Shown: one piece after another, positions 1 through 9,832 of the stretch
Layout: every line of letters starts with the position of its first letter
Numbering within the stretch: the first letter of the stretch is position 1
NCBI RefSeq assembly: GCF_003594875.1
Contig: NZ_QZEY01000003.1
Coordinates: 1 to 64,000 of the forward strand
Source of the DNA: Bailinhaonella thermotolerans
GTDB lineage: Bacteria > Actinomycetota > Actinomycetes > Streptosporangiales > Streptosporangiaceae
Direction of reading: 5' to 3'
Length of the DNA: 64,000 nucleotides
The notes under the pieces: model-generated
What the model saw: the letters and a program-made list of their open reading frames with translations, nothing else
Databases searched by the model: none
Told to the model about the DNA's origin: nothing
Translations under genes and position numbers: made by a program

Positions 1-8
1 TCTTTGAA

Positions 9-43
9 CGGAAGGGCCATCCCGGTATGGGATGGCCCTTCCG
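9..43. terminator. Perfect 15-bp hairpin, likely terminator of an upstream gene
   Basis: Positions 9-23 and 29-43 are perfect reverse complements around a 5-nt loop (GGTAT). There is no long T-tract, as is common in high-GC actinomycetes. It probably ends a transcription unit lying to the left of the window. Confidence 0.75.
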
Positions 44-90
44 GCATTTCCGGACCCATTTTCCGGAGCTGTTCGCCGGCTGTTCGGCAT

Positions 91-152
91 TCCCGAAGAA
101 GCGCCCGCCCGCCGGCGCATCTCCCGAAGAAGCGCCCGCCCGCCGGCGCATC
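91..152. repeat. Two perfect 31-bp tandem copies
   Basis: Positions 91-121 and 122-152 are identical 31-bp units beginning TCCCGAAGAAGCG. They lie in the gene-free stretch 44-240 before the first lipoprotein gene. The unit is not a multiple of three and no convincing gene covers it. Nothing else recognisable is seen in 44-240. Confidence 0.85.
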
Positions 153-240
153 GGAACCGCCTGCGCCGCCGCGTGTCTCTTCCATGCCCGTTGTGATCGG
201 TACGGCATGAACTCCGCGCCGTCCGGGGACGTACGGGAAC

Positions 241-894
241 ATGCGGTCCTCCCGCCTGGCCGCCGGCGCGGCGGCGCTGACACTCGCCCTCGCGGCCTGC
301 ACCGGCTCGCCGCAGAACCGGGGCGAGAAGCTGGAGGGAGGCGGGACCCCCATCCCCGTGCCGCCGCCCTCGACCACCGCCGCCCCCGCGCCGCCGAGCA
401 CACCGGGCTCGCCAGGTGCGCCGGGCTCGCCTGGTTCGCCTGGCCCGGTACGGCCGGAGCCCGCCCCGACCCGCACCGAGCGCGTGGTCGTACGGCTCAC
501 ACCGGAGCCGGCCCCGCTGGTCACCGGCGTGCGCGTCGGACGACACACCGGCTTCGACCGCGTCGTGTTCAACCTGGACGGCCCACAGACCGGACACCGG
601 GTGGAGTACGTCTCCCAGCTCCTCCAGGAAGGGTCCGGCGAACCGGTGCCCCAGCGCGGCGGCGCGTACCTCCGCGTGGCGCTGAGCCCCGCGGCCGCCC
701 ATTCCCAGGACGGGAACAACGCCTGGACCAGCCCCCGCGTCCTCACGGTGTCACAGCCGAACCTGAGGTTCGTCGTCTTCACCGGCGACTTCGAGGGCAC
801 CGTGAGCGCGGGCCTGGTGCTGACCCGGCGCGCGCCGTTCCGGGTGTCGAGCCTGTCGAATCCGAATCGGCTGGTAGTCGACGTGGCACACTGA
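241..894 (+). CDS. AMIN-like domain lipoprotein
   Basis: The 217-residue product starts with a lipoprotein signal peptide (positively charged MRSSR, hydrophobic stretch, lipobox LAAC with Cys20 as the predicted lipidated residue). Residues about 25-80 are a Pro/Ala/Gly/Ser-rich linker. Residues about 95-217 resemble the AMIN-like domain of actinobacterial exported proteins, with GFDRVVFNLDG near the domain start and the terminal pattern NPNRLVVDVAH. Such proteins are anchored to the outer face of the membrane; their role, possibly cell-wall binding, is not established. The downstream cupin gene starts 4 bp after the stop, so the two may be coupled. The ATG start is supported by the signal peptide. 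Confidence 0.8.
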   Translation: MRSSRLAAGAAALTLALAACTGSPQNRGEKLEGGGTPIPVPPPSTTAAPAPPSTPGSPGAPGSPGSPGPVRPEPAPTRTERVVVRLTPEPAPLVTGVRVGRHTGFDRVVFNLDGPQTGHRVEYVSQLLQEGSGEPVPQRGGAYLRVALSPAAAHSQDGNNAWTSPRVLTVSQPNLRFVVFTGDFEGTVSAGLVLTRRAPFRVSSLSNPNRLVVDVAH

Positions 895-898
895 TCAC

Positions 899-1288
899 GT
901 GGTACGTCGAATAGAGGCCCCGGCCCGGATCCCGGTCCCCGGCGGCAAGATCATTGATGAGTACGTCGGCAACGTCAGCAGCGGGGACGGCGATGTCTCG
1001 ATCGCCGTCATGCAGGCCCCGCCGGGCTGGGAGGAGCCCGCGCAGACGCCGGAGTTCACCGAGTACACCATCGTGCTCCGCGGCTCCCTGGTCGTCGAGA
1101 CCGGCGGCGAGACGCTGGACGTGAACGCCGGCCAGGCCATCGTCACCGAGCCCGACGAGCGCTTGCGCTACACCTCGGGTCCCGACGGGGCCGACTACAT
1201 CGCGATCTGCCTGCCCGCGTTCGCGGAGGAACTCGCCCACCGCGACCAGGAGCCCCCGGACACCAGCCCGGGCGAACTCGTCGTCTGA
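899..1288 (+). CDS. Small cupin-domain protein
   Basis: A 129-residue single-domain protein starting with GTG directly behind the AMIN-like lipoprotein gene. The sequence fits a cupin barrel: an acidic early strand, FTEYTIVLRGSLVVE around residues 57-71, then GGETLDVNAGQAIVTEPDERLRY-type strands containing the second cupin motif GQ. The usual metal-binding His residues of cupin motif 1 are largely absent (Glu and Thr stand at those places), so metal binding is doubtful. Substrate unknown. It could be a small-molecule sensor or isomerase-like fold; only the fold is claimed here. Confidence 0.75.
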   Translation: MVRRIEAPARIPVPGGKIIDEYVGNVSSGDGDVSIAVMQAPPGWEEPAQTPEFTEYTIVLRGSLVVETGGETLDVNAGQAIVTEPDERLRYTSGPDGADYIAICLPAFAEELAHRDQEPPDTSPGELVV

Positions 1289-1386
1289 CGCACGACCCGG
1301 TCCCGCCCGCGATCGACGGCCGCCGAAACGGCCGCAGAATGGGATGAGCGGGAGATCACGTACGCGGGCGAGAGGGGCCGGAGACG

Positions 1387-3054
1387 ATGTGGCGCTTCGG
1401 CGTGGCCGTCTACGCCGTGCTTCAGGGGATCGGGCTGCTCTGGTGGCTCGCCTTCTACCCGGGCATGCTCAGCCTGGACACGGTGTCATCGATCCGGCAC
1501 GTCACCACCGGGCCCTGGGACAGCCGCCACTCCGTCCTCTATGATCTGCTGATCGGCGCCTCGCTCAAGCTGACCGGCGACCTCGGCGCGCTCACCCTCG
1601 CGCAGACCGCCGGCCTCGCGGCGGCGCTCGCCTGGCTCTGCGTCGCCCTCGCCAGGCTCGGCGTGCCGCGCTGGGCTACGGCCGGCGCGGCCCTGCTGCT
1701 CGCGCTCCTTCCCTCCTCCGGCTCCTTCGCCGTGACCATGTGGAAGGACATCCCGTACACGATCTGCCTCATCCTGGTCACCGCCACGGTCGCCGAACTC
1801 CTCGCCCGCCGCCGCACGCGCCGGCCGTACACGGACCCGCCGGGCGGCGACCCGAGCGCGAGCACGGGCACCGGCCCGGACGGGGACGCGGACACCCTTC
1901 AGGCCGCGGACACGGCCGAAGGCGCGGACCCCACCAAGGACGCGGGCACGCGTGAGGACGCGGACCCCACCAAGGACGCCGGCTCGGTGAGCGGGCGGGA
2001 ACACGCCGGCCCCGCCGTACCGGATCATCGCGCGGGCGCGCCGACCGGCAGCCCCACGGGCGCGGAGGGGCCTGAGGACCGGGGCTCCCGTGTGGGCGGG
2101 CGCGGGGAGCGCGTGCTCGTCGCGGCGCTCGGGGCGGAGCTGCTGGCGCTGACGCTGTTCAGGAACAACGGGTTCGTCACGGTGGTGCCGTTGGTCGCCC
2201 TGCTGGTGATCCTGCTTCCCGGGGTACGCCTGCGGGTGCTGGCGGCGGGGGTCGCGGCGCTGGTCGTGTGGGCGGCGGTGTTCCTCGCGGGGTACCGGGC
2301 GGCCGGGATCGAGCGCGGGCCCTCCGCGCACACGTTCGGGACCGTGCTGCACGACATCGCCGTCGTCTACGCCGAACGCCCGGGGAGCTTCCGCGCGGAG
2401 GACCTGGCGCTCATGGAGCGGGTGGCGCCGCTGGAGGTGTGGCGGCGGGGCGGTTCGACGTGCTTCACCATCAACCGGCTGCTCTTCGCGAAGAGGTTCG
2501 ACTGGGACGCCGAGAGCCGGGTCCACGGGCGGGTGCTCGGGCTCTGGGCGGACCTGCTGCGGCGGGAGCCCGGCCGGATCGCGGGCGTCCAGGCGTGCCG
2601 GGGCTCGATCGCGTGGTGGCCGGTGGACCGGGACCCGGCGGCGGCGGGCGCGTCCTACAAGTACCCCAAGGCCGCGCCCCGGCTGGAGCCCCGGGACGCC
2701 GCCCACACGCACCTCGTGAGCACGCGCCCGCTCTCCGCCGATCTCCACCGGATCGGGACGGCCGCCCTGCCCTGGAGCGCGGAGCACTCGGTCCTGTGGC
2801 GTGGCGCGCTGTGGGCCTACCTGGGGTACCTGTCGGTGATCGTGCTCGCCGTACGGCGGCGCGCCCCGGCACTCCTCGCCCTCGCGGCGGCCGTCGCGGC
2901 GCAGCAGCTCTCGGTGCTCGTCCTGATACCCGCCCAGGACGCCCGGTACATGATGCCGTGCCTGATCCTCGGCGTGGTGCTGTCGCCTGCGGCCTTCGCC
3001 CTGAAATCATCGCCGTGCGGCTCGTCTACCTGCGATGACGTGGCGAGGCGCTGA
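1387..3054 (+). CDS. DUF6020-like polytopic membrane protein with acidic insert
   Basis: The 555-residue product begins MWRFGVAVYAVLQG and has hydrophobic segments near residues 5-30, 60-80, 95-110, 115-140, 240-305 and 460-540. The motif MWKDIPYT after the fourth segment and FRNNGF in the middle are typical of the DUF6020 family, integral membrane proteins of unknown function that resemble GT-C glycosyltransferases. Between them (residues about 145-240) is a hydrophilic Asp/Gly/Ala-rich insert with a repeated ADPTKDAG element. The next gene is a divergent paralogue, so the pair arose by tandem duplication. Family membership is from recognition of motifs, not a search; the enzymatic role is unknown. 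Confidence 0.7.
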   Translation: MWRFGVAVYAVLQGIGLLWWLAFYPGMLSLDTVSSIRHVTTGPWDSRHSVLYDLLIGASLKLTGDLGALTLAQTAGLAAALAWLCVALARLGVPRWATAGAALLLALLPSSGSFAVTMWKDIPYTICLILVTATVAELLARRRTRRPYTDPPGGDPSASTGTGPDGDADTLQAADTAEGADPTKDAGTREDADPTKDAGSVSGREHAGPAVPDHRAGAPTGSPTGAEGPEDRGSRVGGRGERVLVAALGAELLALTLFRNNGFVTVVPLVALLVILLPGVRLRVLAAGVAALVVWAAVFLAGYRAAGIERGPSAHTFGTVLHDIAVVYAERPGSFRAEDLALMERVAPLEVWRRGGSTCFTINRLLFAKRFDWDAESRVHGRVLGLWADLLRREPGRIAGVQACRGSIAWWPVDRDPAAAGASYKYPKAAPRLEPRDAAHTHLVSTRPLSADLHRIGTAALPWSAEHSVLWRGALWAYLGYLSVIVLAVRRRAPALLALAAAVAAQQLSVLVLIPAQDARYMMPCLILGVVLSPAAFALKSSPCGSSTCDDVARR

Positions 3055-3123
3055 CGCGGAGCCGGGGGGCCTCCGCGACGGGCGGTGACCCGGGCGGGAC
3101 CGGGGCGGGGGAGGACGACGGTC

Positions 3124-5295
3124 ATGTGGCGGATCGGCATCGGCGTGTACGCCGTGAACCAGGCGATCTACTTCCTGTGGTGGCTGGTGTTCCACCCCGG
3201 CATCGGTACCCGGCCGGGCACGATGAGCGGCGACCCGGCGCCGCACGCCCGGCACGGGACCGCCGATCCCCGGGAGAGCGGCCACTCGGTCCTCCACGAC
3301 GCCCTGATCGACGTGTCCCTCGGGCTCACGGGCGACCTGGGCCCGCTCGTCCTCGCGCAGACGGCCGCCCTGGCCGCGGCGATCGCCTGGCTCTGCGCCG
3401 CCGTCGTCCGCCTGGGCGCCCCCGCCTGGGCGGCGGTCCCCGCCGCCGTCCTCCTCGCGATCCTCCCCCCGACGGGCTCCTTCCCGGTGACCAGGTGGCA
3501 GGACGTGCCGTACACCGTCTGCCTGATCCTCGTGGCGGCCGCCGTCGCCGGACTCCTCGCCCTCCGCCGCGCGCCCGGGCCCCGAAGGTCCCCGGATGCC
3601 GCGCCCGCCGGACCGGGCGCCACGAAGCCGGACGCGAAGGTCGCGGACGACGCCGGGCCCATCGACAGGCCGCCCATGGTGGTCCTCCTGCCACGCCCTT
3701 CCGAGGGCGTCCCGATCGACGGCCCGCCGGTACGGCCCGGCGGCGTCGCACCGGTCGCGCCCGGCCCGGCCGCCTCGCCGTACGCCCTGGGGAGCGGCCG
3801 CCGCGAGGGGCTCACCGACGGTCCCTGGAGCGGGCGGGGCGGGTTCTTCACGCCGCCGAACGCGGCGTACGTCGCGGCGGGTGTTCGCCCGCTGCCCGGC
3901 GGCGGTCCGCGGTCGGCGGGCGTCGGCGCTTCCGGCGGGCGGTGGGAGCCCGCGGACGCGACCGCGCGTGGTGAGGACGCGCCCGCGGGCCCGCGCGAGG
4001 GGAGCGCGATCGCCTCGGACCGGGCCGGGGACGGCGGCCAGGAGGCGGCGGGGGACGGTGCGTCCGCCGGGCCCCGGCTCTGGGTGCTGCCCAACAGCGG
4101 ACTGGCCGGGCGGGCGGTCGCCGAGCCCGCCACCGCCACCGGACCGCGCGGGACCGGCCCGGACGAGGGCGCGGGGCCGCACAGAGCCGAACCGGCGGAC
4201 TCGGCGGGCTCGGCCGGCGAATCGGGAGCCGAAACGGAGACCGGGACAGAGGTCGCGACGGGAGCCGGGACGGAGATCGCGACGGAGGTCGCGAGGGGGA
4301 CCGGGACGGAGGCCGCGACGGGGGCCGGGACGGGGGCCGGGACGGAGGTCGCGGTCGCCGAGGGGCCGGGGTGCCCGGCCGGAGGGCTGGTGATCTGCGC
4401 GGGCGGCCCGGGGGAAACCGTCCCCGCCGCCGAGGCGGTGCCCGTCAGGCAGGCGCGGCGCGGGCCGGGGGCGCGGATCACGGCGCGAACGCGCGCCCGG
4501 GAGGCCCGGCGGCGGCGGCGTCTGCTGGCGGGGTTCTCGGTGGCGCTGGGCGGGGTGGTGCTGTTCCGCGGCGACGGGTTCCTCACGGCGGCGGCGCTGA
4601 CGCTGCTGCTGGCCGTGGTGTGGCGGGGGATGCGGTGGCGGGCGGTGGCCGCGGGGACGGTGGCCGTCGCGCTGTGGGCCGGGCTGCTCCTGACCGGCTA
4701 CCGGGTGGGGGCGACCCCGGCGGCGGCGCACGCGTACTCGGCGGTGCCGCACGACCTCGCCGTCGCCTACGCCAGGCGGCCCGGGGTGTTCCGGGCCGAG
4801 GACGTGGGGCTGCTGCGGCGGGTCGCGCCGCTGGAGGTGTGGCGCGGAGTCGGTGACTCGTGCTCCGCGGTGAACCGGCTGATCCTCGCGAAGGGGTACG
4901 ACCGGGGCGCGGGGGACCGGCTGGGCGGGCGGCTCGCGGGACTCTGGACGCGGATCGCGAAGCGCGCCCCGTGGACGGTCCTGCGCGCCGGGCTGTGCCG
5001 GAGCGCGGTGGCGTGGGCGCCGTGGGCGAGCGCGGCGGCCGCGCCCGGAACGGGGATCCCGCACCACCCGTCGTTGTGGCGGGGCGCGCTGTGCGCGTAC
5101 GCCTCCTGCGCGGCCGTGGCGCTGCTCGCCGTACGGCGGCGCAGGCTCGCGCTCCTGGCCCTGGCGGCTCCGGTGGCGGCGCAGCAGCTCTCGGCGCCGG
5201 CCGTGATCTCCGCGCAGGACTCGTGGCACATGACGGGCGCCCTGATCGTCGGGGTGCTGCTGCTGCCCCTCGCCGCCGCGCGCCGGCGCGGGTGA
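3124..5295 (+). CDS. Diverged DUF6020-like paralogue with very long disordered insert
   Basis: Start ATG 3124 was preferred over the upstream GTG at 3085 because the product then begins [13 protein letters not shown], aligning with MWRFGVAVYAVLQ of the preceding paralogue. About 723 residues. N-terminal membrane segments and the closing segments align with the paralogue, but the diagnostic MWKD has become RWQD, the FRNNGF motif has become FRGDGF, and about 40-60 residues of the late extracytoplasmic segment are missing. The central insert grew to roughly 310 residues (DNA about 3580-4500) of Pro/Gly/Ala/Glu-rich sequence including TE-[VI]-ATGAGTE repeats. The changes suggest relaxed selection or a new role. 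Function unknown. Confidence 0.65.
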   Translation: MWRIGIGVYAVNQAIYFLWWLVFHPGIGTRPGTMSGDPAPHARHGTADPRESGHSVLHDALIDVSLGLTGDLGPLVLAQTAALAAAIAWLCAAVVRLGAPAWAAVPAAVLLAILPPTGSFPVTRWQDVPYTVCLILVAAAVAGLLALRRAPGPRRSPDAAPAGPGATKPDAKVADDAGPIDRPPMVVLLPRPSEGVPIDGPPVRPGGVAPVAPGPAASPYALGSGRREGLTDGPWSGRGGFFTPPNAAYVAAGVRPLPGGGPRSAGVGASGGRWEPADATARGEDAPAGPREGSAIASDRAGDGGQEAAGDGASAGPRLWVLPNSGLAGRAVAEPATATGPRGTGPDEGAGPHRAEPADSAGSAGESGAETETGTEVATGAGTEIATEVARGTGTEAATGAGTGAGTEVAVAEGPGCPAGGLVICAGGPGETVPAAEAVPVRQARRGPGARITARTRAREARRRRRLLAGFSVALGGVVLFRGDGFLTAAALTLLLAVVWRGMRWRAVAAGTVAVALWAGLLLTGYRVGATPAAAHAYSAVPHDLAVAYARRPGVFRAEDVGLLRRVAPLEVWRGVGDSCSAVNRLILAKGYDRGAGDRLGGRLAGLWTRIAKRAPWTVLRAGLCRSAVAWAPWASAAAAPGTGIPHHPSLWRGALCAYASCAAVALLAVRRRRLALLALAAPVAAQQLSAPAVISAQDSWHMTGALIVGVLLLPLAAARRRG

Positions 5296-5338
5296 CGGCG
5301 CCTACGCCGCAGGTGGTCGGCGCGGGTACCTTGGCACT

Positions 5339-6430
5339 GTGACTAACCTGCCCTCTCTCGACGAAATCCGCCGTGCCCCCAAGGTGCTGCTGCACGATCA
5401 TCTCGACGGCGGGCTCCGCCCCTCGACGATCATCGATATCGCCCGGGAGACCGGGTACTCGGGGCTGCCCTCGACCGACACCGACAACCTCCGCCAGTGG
5501 TTCCAGGAGGCGTCGGACTCCGGGTCGCTGGAGCGCTACCTCGAGACCTTCGACCACACCGTGGCCGTGATGCAGACGCCGGAGGCGCTGCGCCGGGTGG
5601 CGTTCGAGGCGGGCGAGGACCTCGCGCTCGACGGCGTGGTCTACGCCGAGATCCGCTACGCCCCCGAGCAGCACACCGAGGGCGGGCTCACCCTGGACCA
5701 GGTCGTCGAGGCGGTGCTGGAGGGCTTCCGCGACGCCGAGGCGAAGTACGGCATCCGCGTCGGCACCCTGCTCACCGCGATGCGCCACGCGGCCCGCTCC
5801 CAGGAGATCGCCGAGCTGGCGATCCGCTACCGCGACCAGGGCGTCGTCGGCTTCGACATCGCCGGCGCCGAGGCGGGGTACCCCCCCACCCGCCACCTGG
5901 ACGCGTTCGAGTACCTCCAGCGCGAGAACTCCCACTTCACGATCCACGCGGGTGAGGCGTTCGGCCTCCCGTCGATCTGGCAGGCGATCCAGTGGTGCGG
6001 CGCGGACCGGCTCGGCCACGGCGTGCGCATCATCGACGACATCGAGGTGCCCGGCGGCGGCGAGCCGATCAGGCTGGGCCGGCTGGCGGCGTACGTCCGG
6101 GACAAGCGCATCCCGCTGGAGATGTGCCCGACGTCGAACCTCCAGACCGGCGCCGCCAAGTCGATCTCCGAGCATCCGATCGGCCTGCTGCGCAAGCTGA
6201 ACTTCCGCGTCACCGTCAACACCGACAACCGCCTGATGAGCGGCACCTCGGTCTCGCAGGAGTTCGCCAAGCTGGTCGAGGCCTTCGGGTACGGCTGGGA
6301 CGACCTCCAGTGGTTTACGGTGAACGCCATGAAGTCCGCGTTCATCCCGTTCGACGAGCGCCTCGCGCTGATCAACGGCGTCATCAAGCCCGGGTTCGCG
6401 CAGCTCAAGTGGGCAGTGGGCCGTCCGTGA
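5339..6430 (+). CDS. add: Adenosine deaminase
   Basis: Hydrolytic deamination of adenosine/deoxyadenosine to inosine/deoxyinosine in the cytoplasm. The 363-residue protein shows the metal site [12 protein letters not shown] near residue 20 (HxH), [10 protein letters not shown] (Zn-binding His and the following Glu), DRLGHGVRI (catalytic His) and VTVNTDNR (metal-binding Asp). Start is GTG 5339; a TACCTT -10 lies 6 nt upstream at 5327-5332, so the mRNA is probably leaderless. The stop overlaps the start of the next gene by 4 bp. Together with the nearby purine nucleoside phosphorylase on the opposite strand it makes a purine salvage set. Confidence 0.95.
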   Translation: MTNLPSLDEIRRAPKVLLHDHLDGGLRPSTIIDIARETGYSGLPSTDTDNLRQWFQEASDSGSLERYLETFDHTVAVMQTPEALRRVAFEAGEDLALDGVVYAEIRYAPEQHTEGGLTLDQVVEAVLEGFRDAEAKYGIRVGTLLTAMRHAARSQEIAELAIRYRDQGVVGFDIAGAEAGYPPTRHLDAFEYLQRENSHFTIHAGEAFGLPSIWQAIQWCGADRLGHGVRIIDDIEVPGGGEPIRLGRLAAYVRDKRIPLEMCPTSNLQTGAAKSISEHPIGLLRKLNFRVTVNTDNRLMSGTSVSQEFAKLVEAFGYGWDDLQWFTVNAMKSAFIPFDERLALINGVIKPGFAQLKWAVGRP

Positions 6431-7002
6431 AACCGCAGGTCTTCCGGTCGAGGCTCGCGCTGGCGTTCGGCTTCGTCTGGCTCGCCTTCGTGCTCTTCAA
6501 CCTGGTCGACATCGCGATCCGGGGCCGGAACGCCGAGGGCCTGGCCGCGAGCGCCGTCCTGCTCGCCATCACCGCGGTCGTCTACGTGACGTGCCTGCGC
6601 CCGGGGATCGTGGCGCGCGAGGACGGCGTGCTCGTCCGCAACCCGCTGCGCACGGCCTTCCTGCCCTGGCGCGCGATCGACGAGATCGCGGTCGCCCACG
6701 CGATCGTGTTCAAGTCCGGGGATCTGGTCGTGCGCTCCTGGACCCCGCAGACCTCCGCGAAGGAGCGGGCCCAGGCCGTGCGGAAGGGGCCCGAGCAGAG
6801 CGCGGAGCTCAAGCCGGACGCCCGTGAGGCGTTCCGCGGGCGCACGCACGCCGACTACGTGGCGGCGCAGCTCGAGGAGATGGCCGAGCAGCGCGCGGGC
6901 AGGTCGGCGGAGACGCCCGCCACGGTGAGCTGGGCGCCCACCTCGGTCGGCGCCATGGCCGCCGCGGCGCTCCTGGTGATCCTCGCGATCGTCCTGGGCT
7001 AG
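6427..7002 (+). CDS. PH-like domain membrane protein
   Basis: GTG 6427 overlaps the adenosine deaminase stop (GTGA), giving a 191-residue protein that starts [15 protein letters not shown]. It has two membrane segments near residues 8-28 and 36-56, a bacterial PH-like domain at about 60-110 ([20 protein letters not shown] is typical), a hydrophilic region, and a C-terminal membrane segment near 168-190. Proteins of this arrangement are common in actinomycetes and have no assigned function. Translational coupling with add is likely, but a functional link is not evident. Confidence 0.8.
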   Translation: MKPQVFRSRLALAFGFVWLAFVLFNLVDIAIRGRNAEGLAASAVLLAITAVVYVTCLRPGIVAREDGVLVRNPLRTAFLPWRAIDEIAVAHAIVFKSGDLVVRSWTPQTSAKERAQAVRKGPEQSAELKPDAREAFRGRTHADYVAAQLEEMAEQRAGRSAETPATVSWAPTSVGAMAAAALLVILAIVLG

Positions 7003-7257
7003 TTCCGGCCGCCGCGGTGACGCGGTACGGCCCCGGCGTCGTGGGCCGGGCCGTACCGCGCGCGGTGGCGATCACGCCTGGCGTGGGGATGCTCGCCGGC
7101 GGTCGTCGCCGGGGGCCGTACGGCGGGCGCCACGTCGTGCGTGACGCGGGCCGTACGGCTCCGGGCTCGGGTGGGCCCCGGGCGGCCTTCAGGGCCGCTC
7201 ACAGGGCCGTTTACAGGGCCGTTTACAGGGCCGTTTGAAGGGCCGTCCGGCCGCCGG
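7003..7257. repeat. Convergent intergenic stretch with 12-bp tandem repeats
   Basis: The two genes on either side converge here. The 12-bp unit ACAGGGCCGTTT is repeated three times exactly at 7201-7236 with degenerate copies on both sides (from about 7188 to 7246). The stretch also contains several CCGTACGG palindromes. No gene is supported. Confidence 0.7.
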
Positions 7258-8889
7258 TCACAGGGCCAGGACGGTGGCCAGGTCGGTGCGCAGGGCGTCG
7301 AGGTCGCGCTCGGCCTGGGCGCGGGCCTCGGCGACCTCGCCCGTCACCGGGACCACGACCTCCAGGTAGGCCTTGAGCTTGGGCTCGGTGCCCGAGGGGC
7401 GGATGACCACGCGCGCGTCGCCGGCCAGGCGGTAGCGCACGCCGTCGGTGGGCGGCAGGCCGCCCGCGCCCGCGCTGAGGTCCTCGGCCCGGACCACTTC
7501 GCGGCCGCCCAGCTCGCGCGGCGGGTGGGCGCGCAGCCGCTCCATCGCCTCGGCGATCAGCGAGATGTCGGACACGCGGATCGACAGCGGCGCGGTGGCG
7601 TGCAGGCCGTACCGCCGCGCCTGGTCGTCGAGCAGGTCGAGCAGGGTCCTGCCGTCCCGCTTGGCCGCCGCCGCGAGCCCGGCCACGGCCAGGGCGGCGC
7701 CGATGCCGTCCTTGTCGTGGACCGGCAGGCCGGCGTCGCCGCCGACGCTGTAGCCCAGGGCCTCCTCGTAGCCGAAGACCATCCGGCCGCCGTTCGCCTT
7801 CATGATCCACTTGAAGCCGGTGAGGGATTCGGCGTAGTGCACGCCGTACGCCGACGCGATCTTGCCCAGCAGCGACGACGACACGATCGTGGTCACGACC
7901 AGGCGGTCGTCGCCCTTGGTGCCGCGCAGCACGTGCTCGGCCAGCAGCGCCCCGACCTCGTCGCCCGTGAGCTGGCGCCCGCCGGGCACGGCGACGGCGC
8001 AGCGGTCGGCGTCGGGGTCGTTGGCGATCACCAGATCGGCCCCGGCCGCCTCGGCGAGCTCCAGCACGAGGTCCATCGCGCCGGGCTCCTCCGGGTTCGG
8101 GAAGGAGACGGTGGAGAAGTCCGGGTCGGGCTCGGCCTGTGCCGCGACGACCTCGGGAGCGGGGAACCCGGCCCGCTCGAACGCCTCCAGCAGGGTCGAG
8201 CCGCCCACCCCGTGCATCGGGGTGTACGCCACGCGCACCTCGCGCTCGGGGCCGATCGGGATGGCCGTGACCGCGTCGAGGTAGGCGTCCAGGACCGAGC
8301 GGTCCAGCGTGGTCCACTCGGTGCCGAGCGGCAGCTCGTCCACCCGGCCCACCTGGTCGATGGCGGCCGAGATTTCCGCGTCGATCGGCGGCACGATCTG
8401 CGCCCCGTCGCCCCAGTAGACCTTGTAGCCGTTGTCGCGCGGGGGGTTGTGCGACGCGGTGACCATGACCCCCGCGTCCGCGTCCAGGTGGCGTACGGCG
8501 AACGCCAGCAGCGGGGTGGGGAACGTGGCCGGCATGATCGACGCCTTGAGTCCGGCGCCGGTCAGCACGGCCGCGGTGTCCCGCGCGAACACGTCGGAGT
8601 TGTGCCGGGCGTCGAACCCGATCACGACGTGCCTGCCGGGGCCGAGGACGCGCGCCAGGCCGGCCGCCGCCCGCATGACCGTGACGCGGTTCATGCGGTT
8701 CGGCCCCGCGCCCAGCTCGCCGCGCAGGCCCGCCGTACCGAACTCCAGCTTGGCGCCGAAGCGCTCGGCCAGCGCCGCCTCGTCGCCGAGCAGCGCCTCC
8801 AGCTCGGCCCGGGTCTCCGGGTCCGGGTCCTGGGCGATCCAGTCCCGGGCCCGCGCCGCCAGGTTCACAGCCTCTCGCCCCCCGCTCAA
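7258..8889 (-). CDS. Phospho-sugar mutase (phosphomannomutase/phosphoglucomutase family)
   Basis: Interconverts hexose or pentose 1- and 6(5)-phosphates through a phosphoserine. The 543-residue protein has the N-terminal signature FGTAGLRGELGAGPNRMN, the catalytic serine loop VMVTASHNPP, the metal loop NDPDADRCAVAVP and the C-terminal phosphate-binding RPSGTEPKLKAYLE. Length is typical of the long actinobacterial form. The TTG at 8889 overlaps the purine nucleoside phosphorylase stop; an alternative GTG at 8868 gives VNLAARARDW and cannot be excluded. Placement behind a nucleoside phosphorylase suggests a role in ribose/deoxyribose 1-phosphate conversion, which is an inference from context. 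Confidence 0.92.
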   Translation of the reverse strand: MSGGREAVNLAARARDWIAQDPDPETRAELEALLGDEAALAERFGAKLEFGTAGLRGELGAGPNRMNRVTVMRAAAGLARVLGPGRHVVIGFDARHNSDVFARDTAAVLTGAGLKASIMPATFPTPLLAFAVRHLDADAGVMVTASHNPPRDNGYKVYWGDGAQIVPPIDAEISAAIDQVGRVDELPLGTEWTTLDRSVLDAYLDAVTAIPIGPEREVRVAYTPMHGVGGSTLLEAFERAGFPAPEVVAAQAEPDPDFSTVSFPNPEEPGAMDLVLELAEAAGADLVIANDPDADRCAVAVPGGRQLTGDEVGALLAEHVLRGTKGDDRLVVTTIVSSSLLGKIASAYGVHYAESLTGFKWIMKANGGRMVFGYEEALGYSVGGDAGLPVHDKDGIGAALAVAGLAAAAKRDGRTLLDLLDDQARRYGLHATAPLSIRVSDISLIAEAMERLRAHPPRELGGREVVRAEDLSAGAGGLPPTDGVRYRLAGDARVVIRPSGTEPKLKAYLEVVVPVTGEVAEARAQAERDLDALRTDLATVLAL

Positions 8890-9689
8890 AGCTTGGTGAC
8901 CAACTGGGCCAGGAGGACGCCCATGCGCTCGGCGGTCGCCCGGCCCACCTCCAGGACCTCCTCGTGGTTGAGGGGCTCCCCGGCCAGGCCGGCGCCGGGG
9001 TTGGTGACCAGCGAGATGCCGAGGACGTCGAGGCCGGCCTCGCGGGCCGCCACGGCCTCCAGGACGGTGGACATGCCGACCATGTCGCCGCCCAGGGTGC
9101 GGAGCATGCGGATCTCGGCGGGCGTCTCGTACGTCGGGCCGCGGAAGGCGACGTAGACGCCCTCCTGGAGCGAGGGGTCGATCTCCTTGGCCAGCGCCCG
9201 CAGCCGCTTGGAGTACACCTCGGTCAGGTCGATGAACGTCGTGCCCGTGATCGGGTTCGCGCCGGTCATGTTGATGTGGTCGCTGATCAGGACCGCGTCG
9301 CCGACCTTCTGGGTCTCGGGGCGGAGCCCGCCGGCGGCGTTGGTGAGCACCAGCGTGCGCACCCCGGCGGCGGCGGCCGTGCGGACGCCGTGCACGACCG
9401 GGTCCACGCCGCGGCCCTCGTAGAGGTGGGTGCGCCCGAGGAAGATCAGGACGTTCTTGCCGCTCTCCGTGGTGAGGGCGCGGACGGTGCCGCCGTGCCC
9501 CGCGACGGCCGGAGGGGCGAACCCGGTCAGCTCGGCGAGGGGGATCTCGGCCGCGGGGGCGCCGAGCGCCGCGGCGGCCGGGACCCAGCCGGAGCCCATG
9601 ACCAGGGCGACGTCGAAAGAGTCGATGCCCGTGCGGGACCGGAGGTCCTCGGCGGCCCGGCGGGCGAGGGAATACGCGTCATTGCTCAC
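8886..9689 (-). CDS. Purine nucleoside phosphorylase
   Basis: Phosphorolysis of purine nucleosides to base and (deoxy)ribose 1-phosphate. The 267-residue length, ALVMGSGW near the N terminus, GRTHLYEGRG, LTNAAGGL, RGPTYETPAEIRM and GMSTVLEAVAAR, LGISLVTNPGAG identify the trimeric (PNPase/PunA) family. The GTG start at 9689 is followed by SNDAYSLARRAA; a TAACCT -10-like hexamer sits 8 nt upstream, so the transcript may be almost leaderless. It overlaps the downstream phospho-sugar mutase by 4 bp, forming a two-gene operon that can feed the sugar phosphate into central metabolism. Confidence 0.95.
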   Translation of the reverse strand: MSNDAYSLARRAAEDLRSRTGIDSFDVALVMGSGWVPAAAALGAPAAEIPLAELTGFAPPAVAGHGGTVRALTTESGKNVLIFLGRTHLYEGRGVDPVVHGVRTAAAAGVRTLVLTNAAGGLRPETQKVGDAVLISDHINMTGANPITGTTFIDLTEVYSKRLRALAKEIDPSLQEGVYVAFRGPTYETPAEIRMLRTLGGDMVGMSTVLEAVAAREAGLDVLGISLVTNPGAGLAGEPLNHEEVLEVGRATAERMGVLLAQLVTKL

Positions 9690-9832
9690 GTTGGCCCAGG
9701 TTACCCGTACCGGTCCCCGTTAGTCCGCGCCGGTGCGCGGCCCTCGCGACGTCGCCGCAGGTCGCGACGGCACCCGCCGCTCGGCGCCGCCGGAGGCCGT
9801 ACGGCCTCCGCCCGGCGCCGGTCAGCCGCCGG

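Noticed and set aside
3007-5229. 740-residue minus-strand open frame opposite the second DUF6020-like gene
   Set aside because: Arg/Pro/Gly-rich shadow; plus strand aligns with the preceding paralogue.
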